Positions 12,736 to 24,360 of a stretch of DNA of 64,000 nt are shown here, piece after piece. Source of the DNA: Apoderus coryli. Lineage: Eukaryota > Arthropoda > Insecta > Coleoptera > Attelabidae. Numbering within the stretch: the first letter of the stretch is position 1; each line of letters starts with the position of its first letter. Location of the stretch: the NCBI GenBank assembly GCA_911728435.2, contig OU452199.1, positions 1,860,001 through 1,924,000 of the forward strand, written 5' to 3'. The notes below the pieces were generated by a model. The model was not told where the DNA came from, searched no databases, and saw only the letters and a list, made by a program, of their open reading frames with translations. The position numbers were made by a program, and so were the translations under genes.

Positions 12736-13555
12736 ATGCTAAATAGATACTTACACAGAAAAAAATCTTACTGTAATATCAATATTAGCGATATGTTTGA
12801 TTGCCTCTATTTTGGTTTAATGACAGTAATACTTAATTCATTAGATTACAATTCGGCCAACATTAAATATATACTTAATCCGACATTCCAGATATTATTG
12901 AAATTCAATTTCATATATGTTAGGCACAGATATATTTTTTCTTTCAATGATTACAGTAATAATTGGCAACTAATATTGCAATTGTATTATTTCAAATATT
13001 GTTATATTACGATAAGCAAGAAAAAGCATTGGAAGAATATTATTTCTCTACTCGGATTATTAGATATATATCATTGAATTAACAAAATCAAATTTTACTC
13101 GCTATCATATTCTACTATTTAAATAAACTAAATAATATTAAGTCAATACTTCTTATTGTTGGGACAACCTTAACTTATTATTGGGCCGGGCTAAATTCAT
13201 CGATATATCGAAACACAAAACGTCGAGTATCCAATATTTTGCACTCATGCATGTATCGAATTTAAGTATATAAATTAAATAAAAACTGGATTTTCGTACT
13301 ACCTACCCCACTTCGTAAATATTAGTTTTTGACTTTAAAAAAATGGTTTCATACGCCGATATCATAATAAAACGACTTCAAAACCATTGATATAAAAACG
13401 TAGATTTCGGGCTGATGTATCGGGAAATTTCGGAACTCCCTAGTCACTAGCAAAGCTTAAAACAATAGGTTATGTTACATTTATATATTTATTCTATTTG
13501 TGTGCCGGTAGCGCGTGTCTATATAGTTAAGTTCTATAATCTGCAATAGTATATT
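12736..13555. other. AT-rich, no gene supported
   Basis: A 113-codon frame (12736-13077) is rich in Asn, Ile, Tyr and Lys, as expected from random AT-rich DNA, and has no domain. No repeat was recognised. Confidence 0.4.
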
Positions 13556-13610
13556 ATGGAAGACTTCTTAAACGCCTCAGAATTGGACAAACTAATTCCA
13601 ATATTCTCCG
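13556..13610 (+). CDS. Possible first coding exon (hypothetical)
   Basis: ATG at 13556 opens an 18-codon frame reading MEDFLNASELDKLIPIFS, followed by a strong splice donor (CCG then GTAAGT at 13611). The start resembles the helical beginning of SAM-type domains seen in many insect proteins, but the piece is too short to assign. No downstream exon was found before the repeats begin at 15.2 kb. It could also be a chance frame or the start of a transposon gene. Confidence 0.3.
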
Positions 13611-15269
13611 GTAAGTTTTACTCCTAATTAAGTATATCTAATCATAAGTTTTTTACTATAAATTATTTTGTGTAAGCTTTTCGAACAATACTATTAAAGA
13701 TCGGTCTAGCCAACAAATGATTTAAGAGGTACCTATAATGCATAATAAAAACGTTTTAACAAAACTATTCAGGGTGTTCCATTCAAAAGTTATGAATATT
13801 AAGCTTTTTATTTCACATTAACCAGTATAGCATGGCAGCATGGAATACATTTTTGCAACCTCAGATAACCTCAAAATTCAAAATATCCTGTTTTAACACG
13901 ATGTAGGTATACAGTATACAAAGTACCGAGTGGGAGTGGGACACTATGAAGATATGGTAAAAAAGCACAAATACGATATTTGGTTTAATATTTTGTTAGT
14001 CGTACATGTTCAATGTTCATGTATTAGAATGACATACATCTTTTAATGTATTGTTTATTTTTTGTACTGTGATTATAGAGTAATATTTTTTTTATTACAA
14101 TACAATGTATTATAGAATTAATAAAACTATTTTTTAATAAAAACTTTCTTTTATTTCATACAATTAGTTAACGTGATAGTTTTATTAAATTAAGTAATTA
14201 ATTTCTCTCCAGGATTATATATAAAATTGATTTAAAATGACAAAACAATTATTTCAATACCAAAATATATTCTGTCTATAATTTCTGTATTCCCCTTAAA
14301 AAGCAATAAATGTTCTATCAACGATAGTGACACTTAGTCCAATCAATACTTTTTATTTAATTTCAATATATTCTTATAATTGAGGCATTTGATTGGAAGT
14401 CAATTAATTCTTATACTTAAAGCAATAAAGTCATATATTTCGCAATTAATCATATAAGTATAATTGAAAGAAATGTAGCTTTGATTGTGGAATACGGAAT
14501 ATATGCTATCATTGATTGAATGTGCATATGGTTCATGATATGATAGATTTTTCTCTGTGTACTTATATCATTTTTACAGTCTATTTATCTCGATCATTCG
14601 TGCAGAGACACCCTGTATATTTGATAGTGACAAATTGTCCAGTTTGGCATGCTCCCCCTTTGTTGTTTTGTGCTGCGAGCTATAACACTGGTGTCTAATT
14701 CCCTGTCTATAAATGAACATAATATGGAATGAAGACAGATTCTGTTCTAGTTATAACAACGCATATATATACAATATACAACCAGTCGAGTTAACGATGT
14801 AACAGATATTTGAGGAGATTAGATATGGGATTAAATGGATTGACAAAATGTTTTTGGATGTATGAGGGAATTGTTTGAAAGAGGGACTCGATCGGCTCTG
14901 TCTTCCAGTAAATTATATTCCGAGAAACATAACGTTCGACATGCTTTATGCAGTAGAGTCTCAAATGACTCACGGTTCCCTGCTTGCAAAACTCTTCGAC
15001 TTTGGACTGTAATAATTCGTGAAGGATCGTCATCGTCTTTGATAATTGTACAAATTAGTTTGACTCCTTTGAAGACAGCATTTTAATTGGCTCCTAGAAA
15101 GACTTTAGTAGTGGTAAGTGAACATTTTGAACAATTATCACTGATGAATCATGGATCGACGAAACTGCTGGTGCATACCTATCTAGTTTAAAAGTCACCA
15201 AAATGTCATTAACTAAATAAATGGTGGTCCTAAAAACGCACCATTCATTCATTATTAGAAATAAAGGAA
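13611..15269. other. No gene seen; scattered mariner-type tips
   Basis: CAGGGTGTTCCATTC near 13772 and GACACCCTGTATA near 14608 are isolated mariner-type ends. Frames at 14516-15086 on both strands overlap each other and lack known domains. Confidence 0.35.
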
Positions 15270-16923
15270 CACGTATCGGGTTTTGTTCCTTTTTCTTCTC
15301 TTTGGAGGCACTATTTATACGTACATATTTTATATTTCAGATCTTCTACGCCAAGTTGGAATTTTTTTTTATAATAAAATTTATTTTGCCTCCTTTTCTA
15401 CTATTTACGAAGGCCTATGTAAACAAAATTGTTATGCTGCATGTCGTAGGTTATCTTATATCAAAGCTATATATAATTAGCCAATGTTTCTGTATATTTG
15501 CAATTTTTTTTTCGTTTTTGACTCTTTTTTACGCTATTTTCAAACGCCTGTGTGAACCAGTTCATTCTGTATTTCGAATAAGCTTAGGAAGTATATATTT
15601 TTTTATTTCGACCCCTTTTACATTATTTACGAACGCCTATGAAAACAAGTTATTTATAACACATTTTATAGGTTATATTCTATGAAAGCTATAAATAACT
15701 AGTCAATATTTCTGCTATTTTTAAGAAGTACGTTTTTTTCTAACCTTTTCACCCCATTTTACACTTTATTCGTATGTCAATGTGGTCTAATTGTTTAGGT
15801 TAAATATTTTAGGTTATGTTTAATTAAACGCACAAAAAATTAATCAACATTTCGGATAAGTTTAAGAACTATGATTTTTTAAATTTTTGAATCCTCTTTT
15901 AAACCCCTCGCCTACGCTCAATGTTAATCACCACCTATAAATATCCTGTAGTATTTTCGTACCAAATGTGGTTAAAATCCGTTAAGTGGTTTTTGAGTTA
16001 TCACGGATACAAGTTTTTTCTGGCCCTTCTATAGAATTTTTACGGACGCCTATGGTACATTAATTTTTGTAGTGTATTTTTAACACCAATTCAACTAGTT
16101 AAATATAAAAAAAATTACATTTTATTTTACCCCCTTTTCTACTATTTACGAACGCCTATGTAATTAAAAATTTTATGCTGCATTTTGTAGGTTATCTTAT
16201 ATCAAAGCTATATATAATGAGCCAATTTTGCTGGTATATTTGGGAAACGTTTTTTTTTTTTCGGTTTTGACCCTTTTTTTAAACTATTTTCGAACGCCTG
16301 TGTGAACCAATTCTTTTATAGAATATTTTTTAGCTTATAGTGTATCACAACTATGCAAAATTATTCCATATTTCGAATTAGTTTAGGAAATATATATTTC
16401 TTATGTTTTGACCCCTTTTCCACTATTTACGAACGCCTATGAAGGTATGACACATTTTATAGGTTATATTCTATCAAAACTATAAATAACTAGTTAATAT
16501 TTCTGCTATGTTTAAGAAAAACGTTTTTTTTTTAAATCTTTTTTACCCCATTTTACACTATTTTCGAACGCCAATGTGGTCTAATATTTTGTGTTCAATA
16601 TTTTAGGTTATATTCAATTAAATGCGTAAAAAATTATGCAGTATTTCAGAAAAGTTTAAGAACTATGCTTTTTTTAAATTTTTGAACCCTCTTTTAAACC
16701 CCTTGCCTACGTTCAATGTTTCCCAAAATCTAATCAGCTCCTTGCCATGTCCAATAGTATTTTTGTATCAAATTTGGTTAAAATCTGTTAAGCGGTTTTT
16801 GCGTTTTCGTGCATACAAACAGACAGACAACTACTTATTTATGTATAAAATGGCCAAAAACAAGTATTTCCGGTGAAATTAAAAAAATTTTTTTTTCATG
16901 AAACTAATAGTCTCCATATTATA

Positions 16924-19093
16924 CAGAGTGTTAATTAAGTATCTGGCCAAACTTCAGGGGGTGATTCTTTGAGTGATTTTAAGGTAAAAAGTTCATATAA
17001 GCAGGTGTCCGGAAATGCATAGTTTTCAAGATACAGGGTGGCAAAAAAAATTTTTTTTTTACATTTATTTATTAATATCTCAAACACTTGTTGACCGATT
17101 TTGTTGAAATTTGGCAGTATTATGGACTATGATAAGACGCTAAGTTAGCACCAATTGATTGTTGATTATGACTTCCAGTGGCGTCGTAAGGGGCAGTTTC
17201 ACGAATAAAAATAACAAAAAAAATGTGCGCCACTGACTTTTTAAAATTAAAAAAATAATTTTTGGATTAAGCCATTAAAAATACAACTTTTTTGTCTCTT
17301 GATATTTTTTCGTATCTTGCATCGTTTTCGAGAAAAAAAATTAAAACCACTTAAATGCATGTCCCTGAATAATTTTAAAAATCACTTTTACAGAATTATT
17401 GCGAATTACGTTTTACCCAAATTCGTTGAGATTTGGCAGTGTTTTTTATAATATTAAAATGGCTTTGGGATCTTTTAACAGGTCGGTTGCTGTTATTAAA
17501 AGACCTGCAACAGTAAGAACAGTGGAGCTGGAAGAAGCAGTGTTACATGAAATTCAGCGTAGCCCCGAGACAAGTACACGTAAAATTGCGCTCCAATTAA
17601 ATACGACTCACGTTACTGTATGGAAAATTTTAAGGGAGTATCAACTGTATCCTTACCATATTCAGCGTGTTCAAGCGTTATTGCCTGCTGATTTTCCACA
17701 GCGAGTTGTTTATTGTGCTTGGCTTTTGCAACCACTAGTGGTATCTCCTACATTTTTGTCTAGAATTTTGTTTACGGATGAAGCATGTTTTTCCCGTAAC
17801 TCAATCATGAACTTTCATAACAATCATGTTTGGTGTGAAAAAAATCCCCATACTATTGTGGAAAATAATTATCAACAACAATTTTCCGTCAATATTTGGG
17901 TTGGTATTGTAGGTGATTTCTTTATTGGACCACATTTTTTACCCCCGAGATTAAATGGCCAGGAATATCGCCACTTGTGTGTGAATTTGTTTTGCCGGGA
18001 TTATTAGAATAGAAGAAGTTCCACTTACAGATAGAGCAGCAATGTGGTTCATGCACGATGGGGCCCCACCTCACTTTAGCATCGTAGCACGGAAATTTCT
18101 GGATCAAACTTATGGAGGGCAGTGGATTGGTCGCGCGGGTCCACAGTCATGGCCACCCAGGTCGCCAGATTTAAATCCTTAGGATTATTTCCTTTGGGGT
18201 CATTTAAAGTCGCTGGTTTATAAAACTCCAGTCAATACTGAAGCCGAATTATGTCAGCGCATACGGGATTCATGCAATCAAATAAGACATACTCCTGGAA
18301 TATTTCAGCGTGTTCGGCAATCGATGATAAGGCGAGCTAATGCTTGCATCGAAGTTGAAGGTGGACATTTTCAACAACTATTATAAATTTATCTGTATTT
18401 GTTGTTATGTTGTTAAGTTCTTAATCGTTTTTATTAAAAAAGTATTTTTTGTCAAAGTATAATTAATAATACGTCTTTGTCTTGTCTTAGGCATTTATTT
18501 CCACCACTGAACTTCAATATTAGCAATAGTAAATAAGATTCAATTAGCATTTTACTATTATAAAAAGTACTGGGAAATCTCAACGAATTTGGGTAAAACG
18601 TAATTCGCAACGAGATTCGCAATAATTCTATAAAAGTGATTTTTAAAATTATTCAGGGATATGCATTTAAGGGGTTTTAATTTTTTTTCTCGAAAACGAT
18701 GCAAGATACGAAAAAATATCAAGAGACAAAAAAGTTGTATTTATAATGGCTTAATCCAAAAATTATTTTTTGAATTTCAAAAAGTCAGTGGCGCACATTT
18801 TTTTTATTTTATTCGTGAAACTGCCTTTTACGACGCCACTGGAAGTCATAATCAACAATTAATTGGTGCTAACTTAGCGTCTTATCTCATAGTCCATAAT
18901 ACTGCCAAATTTCAACAAAATCGGTCAACAGGTGTTTGAGATATTAATAAATAAGTGTAAAAAAAAAAATTTGTGACACCCTGTATCTTGAAAACTATGC
19001 ATTTCCGGACACCTGCTTATACGAACTTTTTACCTTAAAATCACTCAAAGAATCACCCCTTGAAGTTTGGCTAGATACTTAATTAACACCCTG
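16924..19093 (+). mobile_element. Mariner-type transposon with about 520 bp inverted ends
   Basis: The left end CAGAGTGTTAATTAAGTATC at 16924 and right end GATACTTAATTAACACCCTG at 19093 are inverse with one change, and TA borders both. The arms run to about 17450 and from about 18545, with shared blocks such as the CCAAATTCGTTGAGATTT region. A second, inner CAGGGTGG tip sits at about 17034, with its inverse near 18980. The core holds a transposase on the plus strand. It is inserted in a dispersed repeat whose other copy (35.1-36.3 kb) lacks it. Confidence 0.92.
17399..18385 (+). pseudogene. Mariner-type transposase, frame-broken (D..D41D)
   Basis: The first frame (17399-18007; ATG at 17460 more likely the true start) has an N-terminal helix-turn-helix (STRKIALQLNTTHVTVWKIL) and the first catalytic Asp in LFTDEACF. 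A frame change near 18000 leads to MHDGAPPHF (second Asp) and WPPRSPDLNP, then a stop codon at about 18181 directly before DYFLWG (third Asp). The protein ends with HFQQLL and TAA near 18385. The second-to-third Asp spacing is again 41 counting the stop. One frameshift and one stop: recently dead compared with its neighbours. Confidence 0.88.
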
Positions 19094-19427
19094 TATATCT
19101 ACATATATTACATATATGATATGGAGAGCTAAAAAAGTAAGGTTAAAATATTTCCGAGCTTAGTAAGTCATTCATAAAAAAAATTCCATAAAACAATATT
19201 GCTTAAACAAAGATCAGAGAGAAATATGGTTTCAGCTTATGCAGAGAATCCAACCCGATTTATATTTCTAGCTTTCGATTACCCGAAATGAAAACACAAA
19301 CTTTTCAATAATAATATCACAAAATTTATTCAAAAAAAATTATCTCGAACAGTAACAACTTAAAATATAATAATTAAAATCGCTTCTAAGCGATCACAGT
19401 ATTTTGTAACAATAGAAATTCAATTTG

Positions 19428-19908
19428 CAGTTTTATGACCTTAGAATCAGCTGGTTTTGTCAGGTAATAGGTTATTTAAAAAAACAGTTCGATACAATTT
19501 TCCGTTTGAACTGTATTTCAGAACTTTCGAGATGCCGTTTTATATTGCTGGTATGCATGAGCATAACAATGAGAAATACCTACTCGTTCATAATAGACAA
19601 ATATGAACAAAACTTAAAAACATTTTTGATGGAAATAATAGACAATATCTTTGTAACACTATGTTTAGATGAGCTATACAAATAGGAACTCTTGGAGTAC
19701 ATGCACGGTAGAGGCTAAGCACATGCCGATATCAAAGGTGAAAACATAGAATTAGATACTTCTAAATGTAGAAAAAACCAACACGTCTATTTAGTAAACT
19801 TCGGGCTGGCTGGTAAATTAAGCAACGATCAAAAAAACCGAATCGAAAGATGGTGCATCATGGTACCGTTGAATATTTAAGCCGCGATGGTCAATCAGGA
19901 GGTAAATT
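19428..19908 (+). pseudogene. VRK-like protein kinase pseudogene, copy 1
   Basis: Broken frames align with the kinase domain of vaccinia-related kinases (VRK1/ballchen family). MPFYIAGMHEHNNEKY near 19530-19580 matches the hinge-proximal block, HADIKG near 19715 the catalytic HxDIK motif, LVNFG near 19792 the DFG-equivalent, and HHGTVEYLSRDGQSGG near 19858-19905 the following segment. An upstream intron seems kept (donor after TTTTGTCAG, acceptor ATTTCAG before 19523). The 63-bp intron of the other copy is absent at about 19687. Several stops and frame changes show it is dead. It faces a relative at 22.5-23.1 kb. Confidence 0.75.
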
Positions 19909-20426
19909 GGATATAGTAAAATGTAAATCATATTCAAAAGGTCTCAAAACTTAAGTACTTAAATCTACAACACTATTGACTAAAACTGATTTGGTTTAAA
20001 ACCTGACAAAAACAACTAACATATACTAGGTACATTAAAAAAGGTAGGAAGACACTGTGTGGTTTCTTGTAGATGCCCAATGATCCTGCAATAATAAAAA
20101 AGAATAACACAATACTGAAACTAAAATCAACGAAATAAGTATTAAAATGGTGTGCAAAAATCCATTAAATATTCAAATAATTGTAAAGTGTTATTAAAAT
20201 GGTGAAGTGAATTAACAATAAAAAGAAAAAGAACTTTAAAAAATTAGATAAAAAGAGATGTTTTAATTATTGTTATCCGCTTCGCTTGCTTTTTAACTAC
20301 ATGCCATGAGCAATGCTGAATTTGTTTATTATTAAGATTTATAATAAAGTTGTATATATTATAGAGAATTGAAACATGTCTACGGCCGTTGTATATTGAA
20401 TATAACCTACAGCAAAAATTAATGTA
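19909..20426. other. AT-rich, no gene seen
   Basis: After the end of the kinase remnant (a possible donor GGAG/GTAAAT at 19909) no further exon could be read. Confidence 0.4.
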
Positions 20427-21445
20427 CCGGGTATTGCATTAAGGGTGGACAGGTAGCATATCTCAGAAAATAATAGTCGTAGGACAATGGGAAAAAAATT
20501 CTTTTAGGGAAATCGACAATGGGAAATCGCTGGAAATAGTTTTTTAGTTCCTAACTATACCGCTAGGGGGCGTAATAGATACAGTAATGCGAAAAATGCA
20601 TTTTTATTGAAAATTTCGCAATATAAGTTAGAAAAACAATACTACCACAGTAATGCTACTGATATTCGGCATCTTTTTGGTATATCACTTTTTATTGTGC
20701 GGCTTGAAATAAAGGCAACAGGGAAGGACGAAATTTTCTTTATGATAATGTGTATAACTTTGGTTTGGCTTAACCGAATTTATCAATCTAATTTTTATTT
20801 AAGAACTCAAGCCTTGCTGATGAAGAAAAAAAAAATTTCAAATCATAATTGTTTTTTGGGGCTCCGCGGCGATATTTGCATCGCCTAAGGTTTTTTTGAT
20901 TTTTCTTTAAAAACTTAAATTGGAATGATACAAATATTTTATCAAAAATGAAAAGTAAATTGAATTTGAAACAAAAAAGTCCAAAACCGCACAGGAAAAT
21001 CTTTATTCGTTTGAGAGTTATGGCCAAAAGAATGTTGTTCACCAAAATTCGTTGAAAAATCATGTATCTTTAATTTTCCATGATCAAGAATGCCAATGGA
21101 ACTAAAGAAATAGGTTTAAACTTTATTAAACTGATAGTTTAACAAATAAAAATAATGAAAGATCCATTAAAATTACCAAAATGCAGAGCTTTCATAAAAT
21201 TTGTTAAAAGAGGTAGATCAAGATACCCATGAAACAAAATTGGGAAGTTTCCATGCATGAAAACAAATAAATAAACGCCAATATGCTGCTAAATACCCTA
21301 CCCCTACCGGTATAGTTAGGAACTAAAAAACTATTTCCAGCGATTTCCCATCGTGAATTTCCCTAAAAGATTTTTTTTCCCATTTTCCTACGACTATTAT
21401 TTCCTGAGATATGCTACCTGTCCATTCCCTTAATGGAATACCCGG
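20427..21445. mobile_element. Non-autonomous member of the CCGGGTATT mariner-type family
   Basis: The ends are CCGGGTATTGCATTAAGG at 20427 and its near inverse finishing at 21445, each next to TA. The arms extend about 160 bp (blocks around TATTTCCAGCGATTTCCCA). The right half, 21130-21300, matches 52626-52796 of the larger element at 51.0-54.2 kb, which carries a transposase remnant. Here most of the coding region is gone. Flanks immediately outside are themselves partly inverted (see findings). Confidence 0.85.
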
Positions 21446-21546
21446 TACATTAATCTTTGCCTACAGTTAATAAACTAAATTTGAGTGGAGGAATGACAGT
21501 ATACAGTATCATTTAAATCCTTAAGATTTATAATATAAATGGATAT

Positions 21547-21976
21547 GTTAGAATATAATTCTGGCAATGCCGCAATCTACCGAAAAGAAAAGAAAAAAGG
21601 TTGGACAACACTCGTAGAGAGAGACGAGAGCCGAGAGAGTTGGAAGACGCATTAATTATAAACGTTAAAATATAATAATTATATCTGAGATTATTAAAGT
21701 AATCAAGAGTTCTTTTGTGTAGAAGTCGAAGGAGTTTGTTTGTTAAAGTGTTTCGAACTGTTAATTTGTTAATATTTTCGTTAATATTTAAACATTTCGT
21801 TACGTGTTTGAACTGAGACTTATCCTGACAAAGTTAGGTGAAGAAAAAGCTAACAGATATATAAGTCTATTTTTGTTTGTAGTTCTCTGTGTTATTATTA
21901 TTATTTTTGTTTCGGGAATTATTTCCGATTTAGAATATCATTTTATTTTGAACTACAATAAATAAAATAACTAACT
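21547..21976 (+). repeat. Possible solo LTR (weak)
   Basis: The stretch starts TGTTAGAATATAATTC, a typical retrotransposon LTR beginning, contains a GAGAGACGAGAGCCGAGAG block and ends near AATAAAATAACTAAC. No clear target duplication, primer-binding site or retroviral-type gene was found, so this is only a suggestion. Confidence 0.2.
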
Positions 21977-22552
21977 GGTTTACTACTGCTATTTGAAAAT
22001 TTAGCCGGAAAGTAAAATAAAGAAATAAAAAGAGAAACTAACAAAAATAAATATTAAAATTGCCATTTAACTTCGGGACCTACATGAAAGAAATAATCTT
22101 TACTATCGTTTTGTTTATCTATCAGTGTTTCCACTTTTTTACAACTATCTCCACAGCAGCAATAAAATTAAATTAAAACAAAATCTTTAAACAACTAAAT
22201 ATACCTACTCCTATATCAATTTAAAAAAAAAGGAAAAGAATTGTGGTCTTTGGTACGTGTTTTGGAAAATAAAAATTTAATATTTGAATAATATCTACTT
22301 GTTGTTTAAAACAATATGAACTAAGTATGATTATTAGAATTGTACATAATAGTATGATTTGTGGTATTTCATTACTACATAAGTAGGTTAATTTTGATTG
22401 TAGATATACCTGAAGAACGTTGTATTGTAATAAATAATAAAAATGATGACAATGTTATTTTAAATAAGTGGTCAAAATTTGTGAGCGAAAAAAGTTATAT
22501 ATAAGTAGGTATATAAGTAAAAATATTAGACAAATAAAACCAATTTAAGTAC
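21977..22552. other. AT-rich, no gene seen
   Basis: Very AT-rich DNA without a supported frame. It lies directly downstream of the minus-strand kinase copy and could once have been its intron. Confidence 0.4.
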
Positions 22553-23085
22553 CTCCTGATTGATCATCTCGACTCAAATATTCAACGGTACCATGATGCA
22601 GCGTCTTTGGATTCGGTTTTTCATCGGTGCTTAATTTACAAGCCAGACCTAAGTTCACTAAAAACACTTGTTGATTTTTTCTACCTTTGGATGTACCCAA
22701 GACGATGTTTTTTCCTTTGATGTCGGCTTGCGCGTAGCGTCAACCGTACATGTACTCCAAGACGTAACCTACAAACAAAATTGTCTGTATAAGTAAGGTT
22801 CAGAAATAAAGAAATAACTTATTATACTTACTATTGGTATAGCTAATTTAAACACAGTGTCACATCGAGATTGCCTATTATTTCCATCAAATAATGTTAA
22901 TAAGTTTTGGTCATATTTGTCTATTATGACGAATATATATTTCTCATTATTATGTTCACGTTCATACCAGATTGCATTATAAAGCGGCAGCTCGTAAGTT
23001 ATGAAAGACAGTTAAAACTGAAAATTGTATGAAACTTTTTTTTTAAATAACTCACAACCTGAAGAAACCATTCAACACGAGGCTT
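22553..23085 (-). pseudogene. VRK-like protein kinase pseudogene, copy 2 (inverted)
   Basis: On the minus strand an exon 22553-22768 reads QADIKGKNIVLG (catalytic loop), VFLVNLGLACKL (DFG-like LG) and HHGTVEYLSRDDQSGG, ending in donor GAG/GTACTT. A 63-bp intron (22769-22831, GTAAGT..TTTGTAG) separates it from an exon ending at 22832 that reads HNNEKYIFVIIDKYDQNL, a good VRK match. A TGA stop interrupts just before the catalytic loop (YMYG-stop-RYAQADIKG), and the acceptor before the upstream exon is CAT where the other copy has CAG. A further upstream bit (VEWFLQ) lies at about 23060-23085. VRKs phosphorylate chromatin proteins such as BAF; this copy is disabled. Confidence 0.75.
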
Positions 23086-23212
23086 CGATTTAAATAGACA
23101 GAGATAATTATCGTGAATCGTCTAATGGAGCATACGTTAATTTCGGTTTGTGTTGAGCCAATGGGAATCCTCGTGCGCGCGTCGTAAGTTTTTTAAAGAA
23201 AAGGTGCAATAA

Positions 23213-23566
23213 AGGTGAGTTTACACATGCATGGATTTAGTGGCGCCAGTAAAGGTTTACACATATTGTTCAAAATCCAACGTAACTGGCACGCCATTTT
23301 CATTTTAAAGCGTTGTTCACGGTACGCACTATGTCGAGTGAACTATCTGAAGCCTGTAAAATAGTCGCTAAACTATTAATAGAAAAAAATATAAAAGAAT
23401 TACAGAAAAAGAAACGCAACCAACGAAATGGCCGTGTTTGGATTAAACCATGGATTGGTCGTCGACCTGCTTTGGGTGCTTCTGCAAAACTGAATTTCGA
23501 TACACATGCTAATTTAATTTACTGGCGCGCCAGTTTTTATTGGTCCATGCATGTGTAAACTCACCT
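23213..23566 (+). mobile_element. PIF/Harbinger-type MITE
   Basis: Ends AGGTGAGTTTACACATGCAT at 23213 and its inverse finishing at 23566 are bordered by TAA on both sides (23210-23212 and 23567-23569), the 3-bp TWA-type duplication expected of PIF/Harbinger elements. Second inner inverted blocks (TGGCGCCAGTAAA near 23242 and TTTACTGGCGCGCCA near 23518) extend the ends. At 354 bp it is far too short to be autonomous, yet it keeps an open frame. Confidence 0.85.
23331..23558 (+). CDS. N-terminal piece of a Harbinger-type protein inside the MITE
   Basis: A 75-codon open frame from ATG 23331 reads GRVWIKPWIGRRPALGAS, like the RRxWVRPW..RR motif at the start of Harbinger-family nuclease proteins. 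The frame then runs into the right inverted end and stops there, so only the N-terminus remains and the DDE nuclease is absent. Expression is doubtful; a longer start at 23313 would need a non-ATG codon. Confidence 0.45.
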   Translation: MSSELSEACKIVAKLLIEKNIKELQKKKRNQRNGRVWIKPWIGRRPALGASAKLNFDTHANLIYWRASFYWSMHV

Positions 23567-24360
23567 TAAGACTCAAATAATGAGATGGGTAGTCAAATTT
23601 GTTTCGTGGAGATTGTCATTTATTTCCATAACACAAAACTAGTAATTATTTTATTAGCTTCGTTCGCGGAGGCTATTCTGAATTGGTTCTAGTTTTCTAC
23701 GCATGCGCAGTTTGCTTTTCTGCGTTTACGGTAAAAAAAATATCGAACTACTAGATGCAAACAGTTTGCCGTTCGCGGAGCATAGTTCGTTACCGGTTCC
23801 GAACTGATTTTGCAGTTCTACTGACTGAGGAAGGACTGTTGGTTCTGACATGCCAGTCATAGCGAAGCTAACCAACAAATTGTTACTGGATATGTTTATT
23901 TATAAGTTTTATCTTTGTATATAAGGGTTTTATCTAATTCAACTGACTACCAAGAAGAAGACATCTAAGAAAGAGTAGAATGGGTGGATGAAGAATTTTA
24001 TTTTTCCAGGTAGATAGAGTATAATAAATAAAAATATAAATGTTTTGTGTTTATTATTTTTGAGGTTTTATTTACAATTTTTATTTCTTATGAAGTAGGT
24101 AGGTAACTAAACAAGTTATATTAGGCAAGGCCTTTTGTCATTAAATTTAAATGTTCATGATATTCTTCTTCACTAAATTGCGAGACAGTATCTTGATAAT
24201 AGCGTTGATATTTGGCTGCACTGGACTGAACACTGATTACAGATTGAACATGAGTCAACATAGAAATCAAAAATATAACTCAAATTTCTGCGAATGTCTA
24301 ACATTTGTCAAGAACTGTTGCACGGCGACAACAGAACATACAACGTAAAACTAAAATAAT
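23567..24360. other. No gene supported; CpG-containing patch
   Basis: A patch near 23690-23830 has several CG words, including CGCATGCGCAG, in otherwise AT-rich DNA. The 65-codon frame at 24151-24348 has no domain. Confidence 0.35.

Larger units (their letters stand above)
15270..19134. repeat. Dispersed repeat family, copy 1, split by a mariner-type element
   Basis: 15270-16921 and 19096-19134 together match 35097-36317. The family is built from diverged internal units of roughly 140-290 bp, each carrying CTATTTACGAACGCCTATG or a variant (near 15400, 15625, 16141, 16275, 16424, 16558). Near its end lies a GGTTAAAATCTGTTAAGCGG stretch followed by CAGACAGACA, a phrase I know from many arthropod interspersed repeats. 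The end ATATATGATATGGAGAG forms an inverted repeat with CTCCATAT just before it. No protein is supported; frames here are shadows of the AT-rich repeat. Confidence 0.8.

Noticed and set aside
12736..13077. 113-codon plus-strand frame
   Set aside because: Composition (Asn, Ile, Tyr, Lys, Leu) is what AT-rich DNA gives by chance; no domain, splice support or repeat match.
15221..15685. 154-codon hydrophobic frame that looks like a membrane protein
   Set aside because: It lies in the dispersed repeat family, whose T-rich units translate to Phe/Leu/Ile; the second copy at 35 kb does not keep the frame.
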